Part shown: positions 10,302-20,830 of the stretch, piece by piece
How the letters are laid out: the number at the start of each line of letters is the position of its first letter
Numbering within the stretch: the stretch's first letter is position 1
From: Bacteroidia bacterium
GTDB lineage: Bacteria; Bacteroidota; Bacteroidia; Chitinophagales; JAUHXS01
Reading direction: 5' to 3'
DNA length: 64,000 nucleotides
Assembly: GCA_030426955.1 (NCBI GenBank)
Contig: JAUHXS010000003.1
Span: forward strand, 62,001 to 126,000
The notes under the pieces: generated by a model
The model's input: only the letters and a program-made list of their open reading frames with translations
What the model was told of the DNA's origin: nothing
Databases searched by the model: none
Position numbers and translations under genes: made by a program

Positions 10302-11834
10302 TCAAACGAGTTTTTTGAGCTGCTCCTGTTGTATAATTTCTGCGATGCTTTTTTGTTGTTGCTTACTTTTGAGCCATATTTTAATATCAAAAAACTTAGT
10401 AATGATTTCTAAATCTCCTTTATCTAACGAGAGTGAGTCAAGTGCTTTTGCTAAATCTATCGATTCTTTTTCAAAGCTCTTGGAAGAGATACTAGAGATG
10501 GCAACTTTTTTAAAGAAAGATAGAACAAGCCTTTCGTATTGATATAATGATCCTTTTCTTTTTAAATATTCTTTCGAGGAATCTATGAGATATTCTAGAT
10601 GTCCAAAGTTTTCAAGTTCAAAATGGATAATAAGATTTAAAATTCTTGAGAAGCTTCCAAAGGTTGAGCTTGAAATACCTAGATTGCTATTGATTATTTT
10701 GTTAATCCAGTCTACTGCTAATGCGTAATTTCCTATGGCTAAATAAGTATATGCAAACATATAGAAAAATAAGAGCTGTTCCTTTTGACTTAAATTTACT
10801 GCATGATTGATATGATTTTCAATATCAGATATAAATTGTTGTGCTTGCTCAAAGTCTCCCATTTTTATAGCATAATGAAGCTTGTTTTGATAGGTTATGA
10901 AATATAGGTACTCTTTGCTAGCATGCGTTTGAGGTTTTAGACTTTCAAGTACGGATAGATAATGAAGAAACGATATATTGTCCTTTCTATTGAGTGAAAT
11001 GAGCAGAAAGTTGGAGATGAATGTAATGATACTGTTAATAGAATATATCTTAAGTGCCTTTTTGCTTTCTATTAGAGACAGTAACTCCTTTTGATATTGA
11101 TACTCTTTATTTTGATTTCCTAAGAGGTAGTGGTATTTGATATATAAGTCTTTGGATGCAACTTTTGCACGAAATGAAGAATCACTACTGTCTCTAACCT
11201 TTTGGTGATTGATAATTTTGTCGAGGTATTCAATGGTTCTTTCTCCTCTTAACTTTTCTTTTTGGTAGATTAAGACCGATAACTGTTTTAGATAATGACG
11301 TAAGAGGGTAAAGTCTTTGAGTTGTTTGGCGACTTTGAGGTTTTCGTTATGTTGACTATCAATCTCCTCTATTTTTAGTTTATTATATCCTTGTTGAGAT
11401 GAAAAAAGGTATTGCCACTTATTTTTTATTTCTAATTGTGTTTCAAAAAGCTCATGTTCTATGGCCGTTTTATTTACCTTATTGATCAGTTTTTCGCTTT
11501 GCTTGTACAAACCTTTTTCCTGTAAGATTTTTGCTAGTTTTAGCTGTGTTTTAACTTTTGCATAAATATCTGTTTCGTCATATTGAACAAGTAAGCTTTT
11601 TAAGACTATCTTATGCAGATATCCTTTTATTGAAGCAAACCTTCTAGATATTGAACTGGTCTTAAATTTTCTTTTCAGTTTATCTTCATCATATCTCTTT
11701 TGAGTGCTAATGGCATCAAAAAGTAAAACATAGTCTTTTGAGCCACTATATAATGAGGCGTACAGTTTGAAAAACCTTTTTTCAGATTTTGATAAAGATT
11801 GTATTAAATGATGAAGGTCTTCACTTGGAGTCAT
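10302..11834 (-). CDS. Uncharacterised 510-aa helical (TPR-like) protein, paralogue A
   Basis: MTPSEDLHHLIQSLSKSEKRFFKLYA...; same length and N-terminal motif as 12703..14235. Confidence 0.85.
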   Translation of the reverse strand: MTPSEDLHHLIQSLSKSEKRFFKLYASLYSGSKDYVLLFDAISTQKRYDEDKLKRKFKTSSISRRFASIKGYLHKIVLKSLLVQYDETDIYAKVKTQLKLAKILQEKGLYKQSEKLINKVNKTAIEHELFETQLEIKNKWQYLFSSQQGYNKLKIEEIDSQHNENLKVAKQLKDFTLLRHYLKQLSVLIYQKEKLRGERTIEYLDKIINHQKVRDSSDSSFRAKVASKDLYIKYHYLLGNQNKEYQYQKELLSLIESKKALKIYSINSIITFISNFLLISLNRKDNISFLHYLSVLESLKPQTHASKEYLYFITYQNKLHYAIKMGDFEQAQQFISDIENHINHAVNLSQKEQLLFFYMFAYTYLAIGNYALAVDWINKIINSNLGISSSTFGSFSRILNLIIHFELENFGHLEYLIDSSKEYLKRKGSLYQYERLVLSFFKKVAISSISSKSFEKESIDLAKALDSLSLDKGDLEIITKFFDIKIWLKSKQQQKSIAEIIQQEQLKKLV

Positions 11835-11943
11835 GCCCTACTAATAAAGTTTAGTAGAGTTAATATAATAATTAATTGTTAAAATTAGTTAAACAAGCTA
11901 CTTTAGGAACTTTTGTTGCTAATTATTTGTAGTTTAGCATAGT

Positions 11944-12180
11944 ATGTTCAAGCTATTCTTTACATTTTTCTTCCTTTATATCTGCTTTGTTTTCTTTGGA
12001 AGATATGTTCTGCCATTTATTTTAAGCCTCCCATTCGTTTTAAGGCACCTTGTAAAAAAAACTCATGAACGAACCCAAGGCAATGGCTCCAATCAAAGAA
12101 CTTATAATACTTCTTCTTCGAGGTCTGCACCTGAGAAAAAAAACGTTGGTGAATACATTGACTACGAAGAAGTAAAGTAA
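11944..12180 (+). CDS. Small membrane protein, DUF4834-like
   Basis: 78 aa; hydrophobic N-terminus MFKLFFTFFFLYICFVFFGRYVLPFILSLPF and charged tail ending GEYIDYEEVK. Confidence 0.7.
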   Translation: MFKLFFTFFFLYICFVFFGRYVLPFILSLPFVLRHLVKKTHERTQGNGSNQRTYNTSSSRSAPEKKNVGEYIDYEEVK

Positions 12181-12181
12181 A

Positions 12182-12457
12182 ATGGTTAAATACCTGATAT
12201 TTTTTATTGTCTTAGCATTTCTCTTAGTAATCTTTGCACTACAAAATGCAACTCCTGTTATCATTCAGTTTATATCATGGAAATATGAAGGGTCTATTGC
12301 TGTTGTTATTTTGTCCTCTTTTACCTTAGGAGCCATTACAGGGTTGATTTTCATGTTACTTCCAAAGAGAAAACACAAAGAAGAACCAATAGGTCAAGCA
12401 GAGAAGGAAGAAAAAAAGGATAAAATAATTCAAGATTTCGACTTGGAAGTTGATTGA
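12182..12457 (+). CDS. LapA/DUF1049-like membrane protein
   Basis: 91 aa; two TM segments, FALQNATPVIIQFISWKYEGSIAVVILSSFTLGAITGLIFMLLPKR. Confidence 0.8.
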   Translation: MVKYLIFFIVLAFLLVIFALQNATPVIIQFISWKYEGSIAVVILSSFTLGAITGLIFMLLPKRKHKEEPIGQAEKEEKKDKIIQDFDLEVD

Positions 12458-12503
12458 TTGTTATTTTTTCTTAGATAAAATTTGGCTAAAAGGCATATTA
12501 GGA

Positions 12504-12578
12504 ATGTATATCTACGAAGGGTTTTTCTGGGCAATGATTCTTCTCATTATTTATTACCTGATTGTCTATGCGGCCTAG
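12504..12578 (+). CDS. Putative 24-aa single-TM micro-protein
   Basis: MYIYEGFFWAMILLIIYYLIVYAA read directly from ATG at 12504; an in-frame upstream extension is also open. Confidence 0.35.
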   Translation: MYIYEGFFWAMILLIIYYLIVYAA

Positions 12579-12702
12579 ACTATCAGTTATCATGACAGTA
12601 TAAATTTTCGCTCCCATCTGAACTATTATTTAGGATGTTTTTGAAAATAGAATAGTATAATAAAAGAACTATATTAGAAAAGCCTTGTCATAATAGAATC
12701 AT

Positions 12703-14235
12703 ATGAAGCAATCTGATGACCTTTTTAAGGTAGTAAAGTCGATGTCAAAATCTGAGAAGCGATACTTCAAGATTTTTGCTAAACAACATCAGCTAAAAGA
12801 AGGGAATAAATATGTATATCTTTTTGACCTTATCGATCATCAAGATCAATACGATGACAAGGCAATAACGAAAAAGTTTTTAAAGACTTATTCAAAGACA
12901 AATATGTCTTCGATAAAGTACTACCTCAATAACCTGATCATGAGGAGCCTTAGAGCGTTTCATGAAGACAAAACCTTAGATAGAAAAATTGATAACCTAT
13001 TTCAAGATATTCATATTTTATATGAAAGGGGACTTTTTGACCAGTGTTTAGAAATATTAAATCAATTAAGTCAGGCCATTATCAAAAGTGGCAGTCACCT
13101 AAACTACTTTAGACTTGGCTGGTGGAACTTTGTAATTCTCAATAAGTATCCGTTTAATAAAAAGAATCTAAAGAGGAGAGAGCAGTTTTATGATAGTCAG
13201 CTTACAACTTTAGAAGAAATCGAATCTGATATAGCATACCAGAAAGCACTCACTAAAGTTCAGTATACTTTATACCAACGCGGCTTGTCGAGAAACAAAA
13301 CAGACCAAGAGGAGGTCGAACAACTTATTAGTAGTACTGTTGGGAATAAACTGTCACAATTTATCTCTCCCATGGGAAAAATAGCTTTTCATCAGATACA
13401 TCTTTTAAAAAATAATGACTTAAGAGATTTTGAAAGCTTTTTTACTCATGCCCAAGCAGCAATGAAAACCTATTCTGATAATAAAGGAATTGTAGGAGGT
13501 ACCCTGGATCATATATTGGCCCATTCCAACTACTTGAGTGCTTGTAGGCTTGCAAAAAAGTTCAACCTATTTGAAGAGGGTTTGGAAAACATGAAAAAGC
13601 TTGGTACTCAAAGTAAGGAGATAGAAGGGTATATTCAAGAACTGACAATAAACCTCGAATTGAGTTATCTTATAGAAAAAGGAGATTTTGAGAAAGGCAA
13701 AAAAGTGATTGATAGTAAAATCCAACTAATTAAACTATTAAGCGGTCAAAAAGTAAGACCGCATAATAGGTTAGTGGCACAAGTTGCCATGATTTATTTT
13801 GGGCTAGGAGACTATTCTACTGCTCTTGACTGGTTAAACATGAGGTTAAAGGATGATGCAATTGATATTCGTCAAGACTTGTTGGTTGTTTATAGGTTAA
13901 TCCATTTAGTTATCCATTATGAACTAGGTAACGTATTAATCATTCCGTATCTTATAAAGTCTATAAAAAGAAAATTAATTATAGATAATGCATTTTATGA
14001 GTTAGAACAGGAAGTTCTTTTGTGCTTCAAAAAAATAGCCAAAGAGGATGGGAGGAGTGCAACCTCACACCTAACAGACCTAAAGAAAAAATTACAACAG
14101 ATAATAGTTCAAGATGAACAACTCAATACGCCTTTAAAGACTTTTGACTTACTTTCTTGGATTGAAAGTAAGATTTCAAATAAATCATTTCAAGATGTTG
14201 TCACGCAGAAGTTTCAATCCAATTTACCGAATTAG
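12703..14235 (+). CDS. Uncharacterised 510-aa helical (TPR-like) protein, paralogue B
   Basis: MKQSDDLFKVVKSMSKSEKRYFKIFA...; C-term motif GDYSTALDWLN...IHYELGN...CFKKIA matches paralogue A. Confidence 0.85.
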   Translation: MKQSDDLFKVVKSMSKSEKRYFKIFAKQHQLKEGNKYVYLFDLIDHQDQYDDKAITKKFLKTYSKTNMSSIKYYLNNLIMRSLRAFHEDKTLDRKIDNLFQDIHILYERGLFDQCLEILNQLSQAIIKSGSHLNYFRLGWWNFVILNKYPFNKKNLKRREQFYDSQLTTLEEIESDIAYQKALTKVQYTLYQRGLSRNKTDQEEVEQLISSTVGNKLSQFISPMGKIAFHQIHLLKNNDLRDFESFFTHAQAAMKTYSDNKGIVGGTLDHILAHSNYLSACRLAKKFNLFEEGLENMKKLGTQSKEIEGYIQELTINLELSYLIEKGDFEKGKKVIDSKIQLIKLLSGQKVRPHNRLVAQVAMIYFGLGDYSTALDWLNMRLKDDAIDIRQDLLVVYRLIHLVIHYELGNVLIIPYLIKSIKRKLIIDNAFYELEQEVLLCFKKIAKEDGRSATSHLTDLKKKLQQIIVQDEQLNTPLKTFDLLSWIESKISNKSFQDVVTQKFQSNLPN

Positions 14236-16731
14236 AAAGAGCTCTCCTTGTTGCATGAATTCTTCCCCATCGAAAAACTGGGCCTTAAGTAAATAGTTAT
14301 ATAATCCATTTTCTTGTAACTCCCCTTCATAGCTCCCATCCCAATTGCTAGACAATGTTGTTGTAGCGAAAACTTGTACTCCCCATCGGTTATAGATTAG
14401 AAGATCGGGGTTGCCCACTATTCCAGCATGGTGAATTTCAAATTGATCATTTATGCCATCGCCATTGGGTGTGAAAGCCGTTGGGACAGCAATATATTTA
14501 TTAATTACTTTTATCATTAGTGAATCTACTGCCTTGCACCCTAAAGGAGACTCTCCTATTAGATAATATACTATCGAGCTATCTGCATTGGCAGAGGGAT
14601 TTTCTAAAGAAGGATTATTGAGGTAAGTTTGTGGTTCCCAGTAAAATGAGGATACATCATTTAGATCTGTGAATATATCAACCTTTGAACCACCTTTTAC
14701 CGTAGTATCGTTATTCAATATATCAACTATTGGAAGTGTATTTATCATCCAAGAAGTGTCCATATTATTGTCATAAGAACATTCTGAGAAATAGTTTGCA
14801 ATAGAGTCGATGTTGGTAGACCCAGTATCATTTATATTTAAAACTAAATGATACCCTTTCTCTCCAACAGGAACTTTTACTATATGGCTAATACACTCAG
14901 AAGTATCAATAGTGCCATAAATGGTATCTGTTAATATCTTAGAAGTACCCTCCTCTTTATATACAGAGAAAATAATATTCTCTAATGTAGGTCCATATTG
15001 TCCGTGGCAAACCGAAAATAATACTTCTGCGCTATCACAGTCATATGAAATACTATCTATGAAAACTTCGAGGTCACCAATTTCTTTAAAACATAAAGGA
15101 TTGCCTAGCTCATCAAAAAGAGTAGGCTGATTGAGAAATCCGTTTAATTCAGATAATGATGGATGTGCTTGATTTTGTTGGACTCTAGGGACACTTAGGT
15201 CATCATTAATATTGACACCAAAATAACTAAATTGATTCCAAATATTTCTAGCATTAGCCCAAGGTTGAGAGGCACTTTCTAAAGCCATAAGATGACCCCC
15301 ACTATCTTCCACCTCCTCACTACAACCACAAAGAATGTTAGCGTTGCCGTCATTATTAACGTCAACCACAATTGGATATTCCATTGCAGTGCCCGACTCA
15401 CAAGCCACTGAATCCATGACTTTTCCTGCAGAGTCTATGATGTATAAAAATTGTTCGTCTCGATATAAGATTTCTAATGTCCCATCACAATTAAAGTCAA
15501 ATACAGTACTTCCTGTAATGGAAGATGAAGTTTCAATAATGGACTTTCTCCATTTTTCCGTTAAATCGTGATTTAGGGAAACATAATAATAGGCTCCTGC
15601 ATAGCTAATTTCAGGTTCGGGATCATTGTCGTAGTTTCCAATATTTACACGCCCACCAATACCATTGTTGGGAATTATAATACTATTGATAATTGTATTT
15701 TTTCTTGGATCCCAGGTGTATAGATAAGTGCTATCTGTACTTGTTGCAGGTCCAGAACCTCTATTTGAAGATATAATAACAACATCTAGCAAGCCATCCT
15801 GATTTATATCGGCTACACTAGAGTATCCTCCTGTAAAATGACTGTATTGACTAGGAATAGGAGGACGATTTAATATTTCAAAAGTATCATTATCTAAGTC
15901 TATCGCATACATTTGGTTTGAAATTATTAGCTCTGGTCCACTACATGATGTGCAAGAATCATCAGGTACAAGGTCAGCTACAATCGGCTCTGCACTTAAT
16001 TTGTTATTAGGAAAAGCATCATCTACCGTCAATAAAAGCGCTCCAGTATGGGCACTAAAAATCTTATTGCCAAAACATACTTCAACGCTGTCATCTGCAT
16101 TAAAGTTGGTTAAAAAAGGATGAGGTGCGGAAAGGAAATATTCATTTGTATGGGGGATGCCTGTTTCAGTAGTCCACCTAATAGTACTATCTTGATTTAA
16201 ACAGGTTAATTGTAATTTGATAAGAGGAGTAAACTGGAGATTAAGAGAGACTGCAAAAATTTCAGCAATGCGATCATTATCGATATCGGCAAAAGCACAC
16301 CCATGATAAAGGACTGAAGAATTAAGGAAAGGAAGGCTTAGGGTTTTTTCTATATGTCCATCTATGCCATTTAAAATTTCTACTTGACTGGTTCCTAGAT
16401 AAAGTACTTCTATGATACCATCATTGTCAATGTCGCCAGCTGACAGCGCTGTGAGTCCAGCACTTCCATAAGACTCTACCTTCCACAGTTCTTGCATTGT
16501 TACAGTAGAGTCGTATTCAGGATACTCTCTGCAACTCAATGGAGAAGTAGGTTTGCTAAGGAAAAAATTAGCACAGGCGTTGCTATCTGCACAATCGTTA
16601 TCATAGCAGTCTATCAGCCCATCTCCATCGTCATCAATGCCATTTGAGCAATTTTCTTGTGCCATCAATGTGATATAGAAAAAACTAAAAAAACAAAAAA
16701 CAAGAACTTTTTTCCCCTTTAAAATTACCAT
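14224..16731 (-). CDS. FG-GAP/VCBS-repeat protein with CHU_C (T9SS type B) C-terminal domain
   Basis: ENCSNGIDDDGDGLIDCYDNDC; repeated FG-GAP-like DIDNDGIIEVLY, DINQDGLLDVVII; C-term VPTAFTPNGDGINDQFEIHHA...LIYNRWGVQVF. Confidence 0.88.
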   Translation of the reverse strand: MVILKGKKVLVFCFFSFFYITLMAQENCSNGIDDDGDGLIDCYDNDCADSNACANFFLSKPTSPLSCREYPEYDSTVTMQELWKVESYGSAGLTALSAGDIDNDGIIEVLYLGTSQVEILNGIDGHIEKTLSLPFLNSSVLYHGCAFADIDNDRIAEIFAVSLNLQFTPLIKLQLTCLNQDSTIRWTTETGIPHTNEYFLSAPHPFLTNFNADDSVEVCFGNKIFSAHTGALLLTVDDAFPNNKLSAEPIVADLVPDDSCTSCSGPELIISNQMYAIDLDNDTFEILNRPPIPSQYSHFTGGYSSVADINQDGLLDVVIISSNRGSGPATSTDSTYLYTWDPRKNTIINSIIIPNNGIGGRVNIGNYDNDPEPEISYAGAYYYVSLNHDLTEKWRKSIIETSSSITGSTVFDFNCDGTLEILYRDEQFLYIIDSAGKVMDSVACESGTAMEYPIVVDVNNDGNANILCGCSEEVEDSGGHLMALESASQPWANARNIWNQFSYFGVNINDDLSVPRVQQNQAHPSLSELNGFLNQPTLFDELGNPLCFKEIGDLEVFIDSISYDCDSAEVLFSVCHGQYGPTLENIIFSVYKEEGTSKILTDTIYGTIDTSECISHIVKVPVGEKGYHLVLNINDTGSTNIDSIANYFSECSYDNNMDTSWMINTLPIVDILNNDTTVKGGSKVDIFTDLNDVSSFYWEPQTYLNNPSLENPSANADSSIVYYLIGESPLGCKAVDSLMIKVINKYIAVPTAFTPNGDGINDQFEIHHAGIVGNPDLLIYNRWGVQVFATTTLSSNWDGSYEGELQENGLYNYLLKAQFFDGEEFMQQGELFLIR

Positions 16732-16797
16732 GACAAATATTTTATTCGTTCAAATTTGATTTTGATAAATCATTATGTATCCTAGTTCGGCGCCCTC

Positions 16798-16824
16798 TTC
16801 TCTCCCACTAAAAGTGGGAGAGAA
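16798..16824. repeat. Perfect 12-bp stem hairpin TTCTCTCCCACT-AAA-AGTGGGAGAGAA
   Basis: Exact inverted repeat in the intergenic gap between two minus-strand surface-protein genes; no clear T-tract. Confidence 0.7.
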
Positions 16825-16851
16825 TCCATCCCCTCAACTTCATAAGTTTGT

Positions 16852-18702
16852 TTATAAAATAACTGTTACATTTGTTTTGATACTTATATTGCTACCATCC
16901 AAAAAACTGCACTTCACGAGAGATAAATATACACCCGCCTCTAGACCACTATTTTTTCTCACATCATTCCAACTAGACATAGGATCTGATGATTGCAATA
17001 AGTGATTTCCATATCGATCATATATATTAATTTCAAACTGTTCTATACCATCACCTAAAACAAAAGGTGTACTTTCTGAACTGTTTAAGGCTATTGCATT
17101 GGGAACAAAAACATTGCAATTCTTAACTACAATTGTTGAAGAGGCAGAATCTATATGATCACAGCTGTTGATATAGTTTACCTGGTAAGTAGTTGTTTTA
17201 GTAGGCGTTGCAATAGGGTTTGAGATAAATGCATTGTCTAAACTTTCTTCGGGTGTCCAATGGTGATTGCTGCCCACAGAAAAAGATAGAGCCACCGACT
17301 CTCCCGAGCATATGGTATCATCTTGCAGTACTCCATATTTTACATCTAGTACTTCAATGTATACAGAGTCATATAAGGTGTCACAACCAATTTCATTAAA
17401 AACCTTAACAATATACATTGTTGAAGTATCCGGTTCAGCTATAGGATTGGAGGATGCTGCGTTATTAAGGCTTGCAGATGGACTCCAAAGGTATTTTGAA
17501 CCGTAGCTTGAATCCTCTATGCCAAGGGCAACTTGTGTGCCAGCACAAGTGACAGTATCTGTTCTAGCATACAAGGGAAGCTCAAATGTTCCAAGAAAAA
17601 TATTATCAGATAAGTTATTTAATCCATAAGCTTCTTCAGTACCAGGAAAAAGTTCAAAATCTTCCCATCTATAATCTGGCGTGAAAGGATCGTTGGGATC
17701 ATGAATCACAGATAGTGCCGTTGAGCTACCTCTATGTCGGCTGATGTATATTTTGCCATTCGGAGCCAGTTGGATTCCACGATAATCAAGATGCATGCTT
17801 CCTGTATCTAATCCAATAGTATATTGACTAGAAGCAATGGGGTTAGCATATCTATTATATCTTATGATAGACCCTCCAGTATTCGTAACATAAAAAAAGG
17901 TATCATTGGGGGCAAAGGCACTACTATAATGAGAAGTTTGCTTGATGACCTCTGCATTGCTTAGTTGACCAGTGTACTTGTTGAAGCTCATGGTTTGAAG
18001 AAGACCTGGAACGCCAGGAAAAGGCGGTATTACTGGCCTGCTCCAAGTGGTATTTACAATTAATGACCCATCTAGCGAAGGCTTTAAGTGCCCCTGGCCT
18101 GCTGATATAGTACCTAGTGTAGAAATGACAGGGGTGGTATCTACGCCTTCACATGTAACTAGGTAGGCGTAGTAAGTACTGTCTCTGTTTTCTTGAGTGA
18201 TAACCCAGTAATCTATACCGTTTTCTTTAAATACAGCAGTAACTTTCTCTGTATTATGAATGGGGTAAGGTAAGGTATCATTCTTGCTAATTACCTCCCC
18301 ATCACTTCCCAAGGACATATCAACGATAGCATATTGAAAACCTAAACCTGCTACAAATAGATACCATCGATCTGAATTACCAGGGTAGGGCAAAATAGTA
18401 ACACATTGGGCAGAGCTACTATACCCACCAATATCAGTCCCATTAGTCATTATAATATTATTTCTTGTGTATACGGTGCTACCATCGGTGTAGAACATTA
18501 GATTGCCGTTCTCATCTGATAAGGTAGCACAGCCCTCTGATGTAACTAATGGACCAGACACTGGTGTAGGCGAGGGGGTATTAAAATCTATTCCTGCACC
18601 ATTGCCAAAGTACCAGTTCTTCGTTCTATTAATAGAGCCTTGCCCCCAACTATAGGCAAATAAGCCAAGGCACACTAATACTAATAAATATCTTCTAATC
18701 AT
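16852..18702 (-). CDS. Surface protein with CHU_C-like (T9SS type B) C-terminal domain
   Basis: N-term NWYFGNGAGIDFNTPSP...GNLMFYTDGSTVY; C-term FVPNAIALNSSESTPFVLGDGIEQFEINIYDRYGNHLLQSSDP. Confidence 0.82.
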   Translation of the reverse strand: MIRRYLLVLVCLGLFAYSWGQGSINRTKNWYFGNGAGIDFNTPSPTPVSGPLVTSEGCATLSDENGNLMFYTDGSTVYTRNNIIMTNGTDIGGYSSSAQCVTILPYPGNSDRWYLFVAGLGFQYAIVDMSLGSDGEVISKNDTLPYPIHNTEKVTAVFKENGIDYWVITQENRDSTYYAYLVTCEGVDTTPVISTLGTISAGQGHLKPSLDGSLIVNTTWSRPVIPPFPGVPGLLQTMSFNKYTGQLSNAEVIKQTSHYSSAFAPNDTFFYVTNTGGSIIRYNRYANPIASSQYTIGLDTGSMHLDYRGIQLAPNGKIYISRHRGSSTALSVIHDPNDPFTPDYRWEDFELFPGTEEAYGLNNLSDNIFLGTFELPLYARTDTVTCAGTQVALGIEDSSYGSKYLWSPSASLNNAASSNPIAEPDTSTMYIVKVFNEIGCDTLYDSVYIEVLDVKYGVLQDDTICSGESVALSFSVGSNHHWTPEESLDNAFISNPIATPTKTTTYQVNYINSCDHIDSASSTIVVKNCNVFVPNAIALNSSESTPFVLGDGIEQFEINIYDRYGNHLLQSSDPMSSWNDVRKNSGLEAGVYLSLVKCSFLDGSNISIKTNVTVIL

Positions 18703-18753
18703 TTATATATTTTTTGAGTCAAGATTCTTTTCTTATTAGGCTCTATTAATCCC

Positions 18754-20634
18754 TTACCGTCTCATCTTCACTAGAGGCAACTTGATAATTTTATCTTGAC
18801 TAGATATTAAAATGATATAACTTCCTGCTTCAAATGAATCTACCGAGAGAAGTACCTCTTGTATCCTTGAATCGATATGTTGATATTCTGTATATATAGT
18901 TTGTCCAAGCATATCTAAAACTTGTATCTCCGCATGACCGTATTGAAAATCTCTTAAGATTAGTTTAGCTTCATCACTAGCTGGGTTAGGGGAAATCTGT
19001 GCATTGTTAAAGTACTTTTTAAGATCATTAACGGATGTGGTATCATCTGGATTTCCAGAACCCTGGGTGATAGTAAAGTTTATGGCGTATTCGTCTTCGC
19101 AATCTCCATTTTTTACTTTGAGTGTAATAGTTGCAAATCCTAAGGCTCCGAAAGTGTAACTTACGGTATCCTCATTTGTAGAGAACTTTGTACCTCCCTT
19201 GAACCATTCAAATGTATCTCCATCTAAAGAGGTATTTGTAAATAAGATGGGCTCTCCTACAGATATGGTATCTGAACTCTGATCATGAGTAAATGATGCT
19301 TCAGGTTGAGGAAGAACCACAAGCGTAATAGAGAAAGAATCTTCTTCAGAATTATAGATATTCATACCTTTCAGCTTAATTTCATAAGTATCTTCTTGAT
19401 CGAATGCGTAAGAAGTATCAAAATCACTAGAGTACAGGGCGTCATTAATATACCATTTGAAGGAAGTCGTATCTGCAAAAGATGAATTATTAGTAAAGCT
19501 AATTACTTCTCCCTTACAAATAGAATCAGGGGCATTGGTATAGAAAGAAATGGAGAAAAGATCTTGTAAGCTGGTCATTAATAGTCCATCCTCTCCAACA
19601 ATATAAGAAATGCTATCATTTAAGCTAGTTACCTTTGATAAGTTTAACCCTCCACTAGGCGACGACATGATTGCCCAAGTATCGCCTCCGTCGTTAGTTT
19701 GAGCTAAATAGCCAGCGTCTCCTACAAGATAGCCACTGTCATTATTGAAAAAGCTAATATCATTAAGGGGCTGAGCAAACATTGTTGTATCCCATGTTAA
19801 ACCAGCATCTAAACTTTTGAGCATTACTCCCTTAGCTCCAATGGCCCCTACTACAATTACTTTAGATGGGCTTAAGACCTCTACGCTTTTCATTATGGAA
19901 GTATTTAAAGTGTTTATCTCGGGAGAAGATACATCTACCCACGTTTTACCAGTATCGGTTGACTTTAAAATTCTACCATTACCTCCAGCTAAGAATCCGA
20001 CAGAGTCATTGTAAAATGTCACATCGTATCCAGTAGTAAAAGAATTGCTTACCCCCATGGTAAATGGGTCTACATTAAACCAGCTATTGCCTCCGTTGGT
20101 TGTTTTTCTAAGGCGCATTTTGCAATTACCTGAGCTACAAAATGGCACAATACCTGATTTGGGGCCTGTGGCAAAGCCAACACTATCATTAATAAAATGC
20201 ATAGATAGAACCTTTAATCCAATACCTGTTTCATCGTTCCAATGATCTCCGCCATCAGAAGAGCTTAAAAAAGTGCTTGCACCTACTTGAGTTTGTCCAC
20301 CACTGCCTACAGGAACGCCTGAAGCATAGCCCAATAGATCATCTACAAAATAAACAGTTGATAAGTCTTTTCCAGTAAGGTTTCCAGTAGGATTCCAAGA
20401 AATGCCATTGGTTGTTTTTAATAAAGTATTAGAGTCTCCAGCTATAAAACCTACCTTGTCATTGAGGAAAAAGATATCATTTAAGTTGCCATTGTTAGGC
20501 GTTGGTAAAATATTCCACTGAGCAATCGAAATGTTTATACTGAAAATGGTAATAAATAAGATAAATGCTTTAGGGCTTCGAAGTTTCATGGCGTTTTTTC
20601 TTATTAAGATCGCTTTGTTTGTGTGTAAAGGCAA
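18754..20634 (-). CDS. YCF48/BNR-type beta-propeller + PKD protein with T9SS type A sorting tail
   Basis: Repeats DVTFYNDSVGFLAGGNGRILKSTDTGKTW, FNNDSGYLVGDAGYLAQTNDGGDTW; tail ISPNPASDEAKLIL...GSYIILISSQDKIIKLPLVKMRR. True start probably MKLRSPKAFILF at 20589. Confidence 0.87.
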   Translation of the reverse strand: MPLHTNKAILIRKNAMKLRSPKAFILFITIFSINISIAQWNILPTPNNGNLNDIFFLNDKVGFIAGDSNTLLKTTNGISWNPTGNLTGKDLSTVYFVDDLLGYASGVPVGSGGQTQVGASTFLSSSDGGDHWNDETGIGLKVLSMHFINDSVGFATGPKSGIVPFCSSGNCKMRLRKTTNGGNSWFNVDPFTMGVSNSFTTGYDVTFYNDSVGFLAGGNGRILKSTDTGKTWVDVSSPEINTLNTSIMKSVEVLSPSKVIVVGAIGAKGVMLKSLDAGLTWDTTMFAQPLNDISFFNNDSGYLVGDAGYLAQTNDGGDTWAIMSSPSGGLNLSKVTSLNDSISYIVGEDGLLMTSLQDLFSISFYTNAPDSICKGEVISFTNNSSFADTTSFKWYINDALYSSDFDTSYAFDQEDTYEIKLKGMNIYNSEEDSFSITLVVLPQPEASFTHDQSSDTISVGEPILFTNTSLDGDTFEWFKGGTKFSTNEDTVSYTFGALGFATITLKVKNGDCEDEYAINFTITQGSGNPDDTTSVNDLKKYFNNAQISPNPASDEAKLILRDFQYGHAEIQVLDMLGQTIYTEYQHIDSRIQEVLLSVDSFEAGSYIILISSQDKIIKLPLVKMRR

Positions 20635-20830
20635 GTCAAATAAACATTGCTTATCAATCTTCTAAAATTATAATAAACAATTAAATATAATTGGTTTTCA
20701 AATGATAATGATTTAATAATTATACATAAAATCATTTTTCTATTGAATAAAATATAAAGATATTATGCTCAGGGAGACATTATGATTGAGGCCAACCAAT
20801 AAGGCTTAGTAGGTAGTCAGTCTTTTTTTA

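Noticed and set aside
14921-15571. Plus-strand ORFs antisense to the FG-GAP gene
   Set aside because: Embedded antisense ORFs within a well-supported CDS, no domains.
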